A stretch of 64,000 nt of DNA, from NCBI GenBank assembly GCA_026182355.1, contig JAPFBL010000119.1, positions 1,176,001 through 1,240,000 on the forward strand, read 5' to 3'. Both the position numbers and the translations under genes were made by a program. This DNA comes from Hermatobates lingyangjiaoensis (Eukaryota; Arthropoda; Insecta; Hemiptera; Hermatobatidae). The notes below the pieces were generated by a model, which searched no databases, had not been told where the DNA came from, and saw only the letters and a list, made by a program, of their open reading frames with translations. Of the stretch, positions 58,711 through 64,000 are shown in pieces. Numbering within the stretch: the stretch's first letter is position 1; each line of letters opens with the position of its first letter.

Positions 58711-58980
58711 AATATTTCTTTTAAATATATTAAAATATTTTTAATAATAAAATAAATAAATATTTAAAAAAAATAAATTTAAATAAATAAATATTTAATA
58801 ATAAAAATATTATAACAAATAATTTTAAAATTATAACTTATATTATAATTAATTAAATAATATTAATTATTTCATTATAAAATAATTATGTAATTAATTT
58901 AAATAAGTATTTAATGAATTATTAAAATAATAAATTAATTAAATTTATTCATTTTTATTTATAAATATATTTAAATAAAA
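58711..58980. repeat. Extreme AT block (about 270 bp, almost no G or C)
   Basis: Built of TAAATA, AATATTT and TTAATTAA units with only a handful of G or C. It is unlike the (TA)n microsatellites because it has no single period. It could be a matrix-attachment or unwinding region, or decayed microsatellite. Confidence 0.85.
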
Positions 58981-60269
58981 CCACTAACACACTAACATCA
59001 GAAAAAAAGTCCTAGATAGAAGAGACAATGGCGGGGACAATAAAAAATAAAAACTTATATTTTATAAAAACCTTACATATCCGACATATAAGGAATGTTT
59101 AAAGAAATCGGGTAATAAACGTGCGACAGTCAGTCATATATGCTACAAGATAGGCAGTCGAATAAAAAACCAATAGGTAGGTATGAATACGTGATAACCT
59201 AACGAAAACACTGTTCATTGAATACAATCAATCAAGATGGAAGCAGTCCCAAGACCGGTCCAGTGGACGAGAGATTTACGAGGTAAGATTCTACATTCTC
59301 CTTTAATTTTTCCAAGTAAATCTAAATCAGGATGGCTATATCTTTCCTCTTCAAATTTATTTAGAGTATGGATATTTAAAGACTATCTGATATTATAAAG
59401 ACACGGGACCGATTGCTTTCCCTCCTTTCTTAGAGATAGTATCTGAATCAGATCTTTCCATCTCGAACGTGAAAAAATCTATTGTAAGACTGAGCAAGAA
59501 CTTGGAATCACGGAGCCCCAGTCCAATCGGAGAGCACAGGGACCAATAGATTATACTGATGCTCAAAACTTTTTTATAATTTATTAGAAATAAAAGTATT
59601 TACAGCTTAGAGCAATTTTCTTGGAAAAGTGAAAAAATAATATTTGATTATTAGTCATGGTTAGGTACTCATTACATTCGAAGTCAGTTCACTCATAATT
59701 AACAACTACTTCATTATTCAAATTTAGTAACCTAATTAAAAGACCCTGGCTGTCAATAAGATATTTAAAAAAATAAGCAGCAGCTTGGGGCTCGTTATTC
59801 AGGCAATCATTAACAGACAACTCAGTAAATATTATTAGGTAATTAATAAAAATATTATATATTTATTAACAAATTTACTTAATAAAAAATAGAAAATTAT
59901 CGTTATTTTTACATATTCAATGTTCTATTGATGTTAAAATAAATAATATATAAAGTTAGGCTATCGGATTCCACTTGGTACACAAGTTATGCTATTTCAT
60001 TTTCTGTGCTTGGGATGAATAAAAAAAATATAAGAATATGAAATCAAAATCAACAAAATTTTTACTGAGAAATCATATAATGACAGTTCATAACACACCT
60101 TTCGTTCATAAAATTCCTGTTTTGAATCACCATGTGCAAATACCATACCAGAAAAAAAAATAGCTGTTGAACCAATTTAATTTGTCACTTGATTTTATTG
60201 TCTGTGAGAATGAGGATCTTCTAGAAAGCTACTATAGATCTGACGCTGACTCCTCAAGGGAATATTGTT
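58981..60269. other. Unassigned AT-rich DNA
   Basis: No gene supported. Confidence 0.42.
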
Positions 60270-60493
60270 GGGACTCTTAAAGTTTGACTACCTTAAGTTT
60301 ATTTAACGTAGGGATATTTAACCAGTACCTGACATCATACAAGCTCTGGACAGACGGATTAACATCTCTCTCAAGATATGACGTGTTACATTTTTTCATT
60401 ACCGATGTGAAAATGTCTAGGCTCAGAGATAGAATTGAACCCGGATCTACCAGTCTAGAAGTGAGCACAAAAGCCACTGGGCTATCTGGATCC
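60270..60493 (-). mobile_element. tRNA-derived SINE, copy 2 (clear A and B boxes)
   Basis: Minus strand from 60493: GGATCCAGATAGCCCAGTGG gives a good A box (TAGCCCAGTGG). About 33 bases later GATCCGGGTTCAATTCTATC supplies a good B box (GGTTCAATTC). ACTGGTAGATCC just before the B box and TGATGTCAGGTACTGGTTAA in the body are shared with the 15.6-kb copy. The spacing is that of a tRNA, but the anticodon and acceptor stems are not intact. The overlapping plus- and minus-strand frames (60277-60505) are not genes. Confidence 0.8.
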
Positions 60494-60830
60494 TTTGCCT
60501 CTTAATAACTTATAATACAACATTTAGGCAATCTAACTGCAAATATATACCGTATACACACAAGGCCTCATCAACTCCAGTCAACCAATCCTCATCAAAC
60601 CAATAATAATTTCAACTTGCACTTTAGTAGGTATAAAAAAAAATAACATAAAATAAACTACATGAGAAGAGATAAACAAGAGGAATATCATAGGTTGTTC
60701 AGAACTCACTGTTTCTAGGTAAATGCATATTAAAGTTGGTTCATTATAATTTTCAAACTTTTTAATTATTGAATCTTTAACAATGCAACATTTATCTATT
60801 TTTAGTAAGTATTTCAGGCTCGATTCACTA
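60494..60830. other. Unassigned
   Basis: AT-rich, nothing supported. Confidence 0.4.
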
Positions 60831-60840
60831 TGAGTCGACC

Positions 60841-61062
60841 ATGTTTCCCATGTATTCGGAATGTTTTAATTCTTATTTAGACACAAAGCCAGCTGTTACA
60901 AAATACGATTATCAAGATCTTGAAAAACTTCAATACTTTGACAGATCTGTAGCTCTCTATAATGCAGTGGTTCGTTTTGTTGTACTTCTTAATATGGCGA
61001 CAGAAATGTTGAAAATCTTAAGTTCAGCAATATTTGGGTATGGATATATTTGGATTGGTTGA
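60841..61062 (+). CDS. Unidentified 73-codon frame, doubtful
   Basis: The frame starts at an ATG, 32 bases after a possible acceptor (AGTATTTCAG), and encodes KYDYQDLEKLQYFDRSVALY, NAVVRFVVLLNMATEMLKIL, SSAIFGYGYIWIG. The middle, ALYNAVVRFVVLLNMATEMLKI, aligns weakly with the A..DALVE..GALNTLA.SLMKI segment of class II fumarases (about 8 of 22 positions with one gap). This could be chance. If real it would be a short decayed exon or processed pseudogene. No donor site or downstream exon is evident. Confidence 0.15.
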   Translation: MFPMYSECFNSYLDTKPAVTKYDYQDLEKLQYFDRSVALYNAVVRFVVLLNMATEMLKILSSAIFGYGYIWIG

Positions 61063-62045
61063 ACCACATGTTATTTGACGTACTCAATAATGCAACTAAC
61101 CCATGGTTACTGGATATCAAATCAAAAATGATCCACACGTTCAACTTGCATCTAAGGGATACATCTTATAAGTGTGAGTGTTGATTAAAAATAACTTGTC
61201 TACATCTATGTACCAGAAATCTTGATGGTAGTTATAAGTAGTTATAGGTATCTTCATGAACGATCATGATTATTATCATGGGCTTTCTAAAAGCTAGCAA
61301 GTTACCAATGATTAGTCTCAAGTTCCACTATTTCGATTGTCAATTACGTTCCTCCAAAATAGTAGCTCTATAGTTTTATTACAAGATTAAATAAATTCAT
61401 TAAAGAATTGATTTTAGTAACATTGCTTTCAAGTCCTTTCATACCAATAAAAGGTAACTGCATGATACAGTTATAAAGCCACAACGAAGAACACAGAATG
61501 GGTACACAGATATTACATAATTCCCATATTCTATCGAGTGTATTAAATGATTTATTATATAATACAACCAGAGGCACAGATTGGAAAGCAAGTAATTTTC
61601 AAAGGAGCAACTTGTACTGAAGAAACACTTGTCTATTGTTGAGGAAATTTCAAAGCTCTGTTAATTAGTTGAGACATAACGAGCCCATTGCTGAAGTACT
61701 AAACAATCCCTTTAATGGAATGAAATCCCAGCTTGGAGGAAAGTGGTTTTGTTTATAGGTATATTCATTCCACTTTCATTAAAGCAATCATAATAGAACG
61801 AGCACCAAAATACCACATCAATTTCAGTCGATTATACTTATATTATGGTATACGATGACACCTCAATATTGAAAATTTAAGTAATAATTTCAGTTTTAGC
61901 CAACATAAAATTGTCCTATTAGATTTCATAATGTGATATATTAATCATTCCAATATCCGATATTATTACATACACTATACTTGGTAATACTCATTACATC
62001 ATTATATCATTATTAATTTCACATTACATCATTATTAGGCCCACT
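61063..62045. other. Unassigned AT-rich DNA
   Basis: TCATTATATCATTATTA-type short repeats near 62.0 kb. No gene supported. Confidence 0.4.
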
Positions 62046-62125
62046 ATACTATCAGTATACACATTATACAAGATGTCGCTAAAGCACACTACTATACATC
62101 GACTGCGTTGTCATCAGGAGAAAGA
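62046..62125 (-). mobile_element. Family C fragment (minus orientation)
   Basis: Minus strand: TCATCTTTCTCCTGATGACA, ACGCAGTCGATGTATAGTAG, TGTGCTTTAGCGACATC. It fits the reversed family C end but is diverged. Confidence 0.45.
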
Positions 62126-63180
62126 TGACAGCTACTTTGAGCCTTCGTTTGTCTTCGAGTAGCTTTTCTATTTCTTCATGCGATCGTTCGGGGTATATCT
62201 CTAATGACTTGATGTCTCTTGTATATTTTACTTGCCAGTTTCCATACAGTTTTGGAACTCAGGATTTTACTTACATTTCATTCCGATCTCAGTATATCTT
62301 TGAGAGTTTGCCGCAGCGGCAGTAGAGCAGAGCAGCCACTGAAGAAGGATTTGCTGTATCGTTACGCTACTCTGTTGCGCAATGCACATAGTGCGTTATC
62401 TTTTGGGTTAAATACATATAAATATGCATCTGTGACAATGTACCCTCATCCTGCGGGGGCAGCAAACAGCTGCCTCTCTCTGTACTTCGTAGAGTTTCCC
62501 ATCTGTTCTCTTCGCTTTTCACCTCTCTATTTATGACTCTTTCAAGATGGGTTTCACCTTAGACAGGAAGAACCGGAGGGACTGCTGTGGAAGTGAGTGC
62601 TGCAAAATTAATTGTAGTTAATTCCACAATGACTTGGTACCCTGGAAATAGACTTTGTGATCTTTTCCTCTAGCCTTTCAAATTTATTTTTTCATTTCAG
62701 AGGTTCTACAAGCGTAATATCTGCGTATATTACTTTGTAATATCTCTAGCGCTTATTTTGAATCAGATAAAATGCATATATTTTTCACTGGTAGCGGGAC
62801 ACAATTCATTGGCAATAGCTCAATGCCATGCTGGATGTTGCACTACATGGAATATAATAAGTTTCGCCTGATGCTTCGTAGTAATATCCCCCCCCCCCCC
62901 TCCCTATATTCACCAAGTCTACTGAGCCATCTGTGTAGTTTTTTCAATGATGCTTATACTTCGTTCTTAATAGCTCCATTGTTCCTTTCAGTAGATCAGG
63001 CGAATTCCTTTCTTCTAGAAAGCCAGGTAGCTCATTCTCAACACAGATCTTATTTGCCAAGGTTGTTTGGTTTATTACTGAAATCCTTTCGGGAAAATTT
63101 GAGGACATTGCTTGGTAATGCTTTAAAACGACTGATTGCCAGCAATATTTCAAACAATATTCGAATAGTCATGTACTAAA
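62126..63180 (-). pseudogene. Non-LTR retrotransposon relic with RNase H domain
   Basis: On the minus strand the frame ending at 62944 (SSNFPERISVINQTTLANKI then FLEERNSP) is followed by NYTDGSVDL (YTDGS at 62937-62923), ICILSDSK (about 62780-62757) then ALEIL after a stop, and VPSHCGI (62640-62621). These are the three RNase H landmarks (catalytic TDGS, SDS and the PSHxGIxGN histidine motif) in the right order with roughly the right spacing (about 50 and 40 residues). Further downstream YLYVFNPKDNALC and GCSALLP resemble the C-terminal HLxR...C.LC...HxxxCxxL zinc-knuckle region. Several frameshifts and stops make it dead. Of the families with RNase H, the I/R1/LOA/Jockey groups are candidates. 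The 135-codon plus-strand frame (62772-63179) is its shadow. Confidence 0.82.
62888..62900. repeat. (C)13 homopolymer
   Basis: A run of 13 C inside the RNase H relic, just downstream (on the minus strand) of the YTDGS codons where the family has Gly-rich residues. It is a likely source of one frameshift or of sequencing error. Confidence 0.85.
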
Positions 63181-63935
63181 ACAACACTTTCATCTAAGAG
63201 AAAGCCTGCAATACATCAACAAGTTCGAATAAATATGAATCAATTATTTCTGCAATGAATATTCTCTTAAACTTCACACGAAGAGTGATAAAAATTTTAT
63301 AGACTTTTTTAGCATGATGTGCAAAATATTTTTTTCTATACCCGACGTCAAAGGGAAAGTTTTTACAGTTATTGTAGCTCCACTAACTGTTTATATTATA
63401 ACCACAATTAATTAAAGTATTAAATAATGAATAATATAGATGATTCTGACACCAATGAATTACAAAAAATTGTTGAAAAATATTAAAACTTTGCATAATG
63501 AAATAATTACAAAATTTCAATTATTCGCTTGTCTAAGAGATAATCAATAAAGAAAGAAAACAGTTTTCAGTAGTGATTTTTTTAGTGATTTCAGTAGTAC
63601 CCAATGAAGTACACTTCTGAGTCCATAAAAGTTTAGAGGAGGTATATGAAAATGAATACTAATTTGCGAGTTCGGGTAGTACTAATATAAATGCTCTAGA
63701 AATTCTCATATATATGTATTCTTATCCCTTCCCTATGTTCTATCTTCTTCCCCAAAAATTAAAACATTTTCAAATACATGACTCCTTTAGAAAAACTTTC
63801 ATCCTTTTTTGACTTTTTTTAAACACGCTCTTGTTTTAATTCAACATACATAAAGAAAATATACAACGATTTGCCGAAATAAATAAGTGAGGTTTTGTAG
63901 TGTTTTTTTTGTGGTAATTTATGCACATATATATA
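63181..63935. other. Unassigned AT-rich DNA
   Basis: Nothing supported; may include decayed upstream (reverse transcriptase) parts of the preceding relic, which I could not read. Confidence 0.38.
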
Positions 63936-64000
63936 AATGACAGTAAGAAAGTCAGAAATGGGTTAAAGATCTTTCAAACAAAACCACCTTCAGAGTCACA
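63936..64000 (+). mobile_element. Family A element, copy 10, cut by the window end
   Basis: After a short TATATA stretch: AGTCAGAAATGGGTTAAAG, ATCTTTCAAACAAAACCACC, TTCAGAGTCACA. It is the start of a family A arm; the rest lies beyond the window. Confidence 0.72.

Noticed and set aside
62772..63179. 135-codon plus-strand frame, longest in the window
   Set aside because: It lies opposite the RNase H retrotransposon relic, contains the translation of the C homopolymer as a Pro run and has no motif of its own.

Overview
This is a gene-poor, AT-rich eukaryotic window with no confident intact protein-coding gene. Every long reading frame I examined is either the shadow of a repeat or unsupported. 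The best clue to the host is a piece of mitochondrial COX1 lying in the nuclear DNA at about 39.1-39.6 kb. It reads with the invertebrate mitochondrial code (AGA/AGG as Ser, ATA as Met, TGA as Trp) and its protein looks arthropod-like. The retroelement relics and the form of the 5S-derived repeats fit an arthropod genome, but the species cannot be named from this sequence. The window is probably intergenic or a very long intron.

Layout. 0-12 kb: mostly unassigned AT-rich DNA with a C-rich minisatellite, a 5S-rRNA-like repeat (3.8 kb), a GC-rich block (5.7 kb), a tRNA-like repeat (10.2 kb) and a short element with 18-20 bp inverted ends (11.6-12.2 kb). 13-29 kb: a 96-bp palindrome (13.4 kb), a tRNA-derived SINE (15.6 kb), two further 5S-like repeats around a 700-bp foldback element (18.1-19.7 kb), a four-copy 140-bp tandem array (21.3-21.85 kb), other small repeats and a 230-bp purine tract (28.5 kb). 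29-57 kb: the densest region. It holds many short foldback elements, almost all bordered by (TA)n runs, together with a Penelope-like reverse-transcriptase relic, a Jockey-like reverse-transcriptase relic, the COX1 insertion, hAT-type element ends and two GC-rich CpG-dense islands (36.1 and 48.1 kb). 57-64 kb: an extreme AT block (58.7-59.0 kb), a second SINE (60.3 kb) and an RNase H-bearing non-LTR retrotransposon relic on the minus strand (about 62.1-63.2 kb).

The main biological signal is a set of small TA-tailed foldback repeats. Family A carries a core around AAGATCTTTCAACC...AAGCGGTCTTCGTC and occurs at least eleven times, six times with both arms clearly facing each other. Families B and C end in GAAATATTGAA-GTGAGT, then a T-rich stretch ending TATGTGTTA, and finally (TA)n. 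Many C copies carry a CTGATGA-hairpin-GAAA segment resembling the core of the hammerhead ribozymes known from Penelope-like elements. A decayed Penelope-like reverse transcriptase lies in the same cluster. I infer, but cannot prove, that these are non-autonomous passengers of such an element. Three or more 5S-rRNA-derived copies suggest a SINE3-like family in the same genome.

Calls were made by eye from sequence and translations; no alignment or database search was run.
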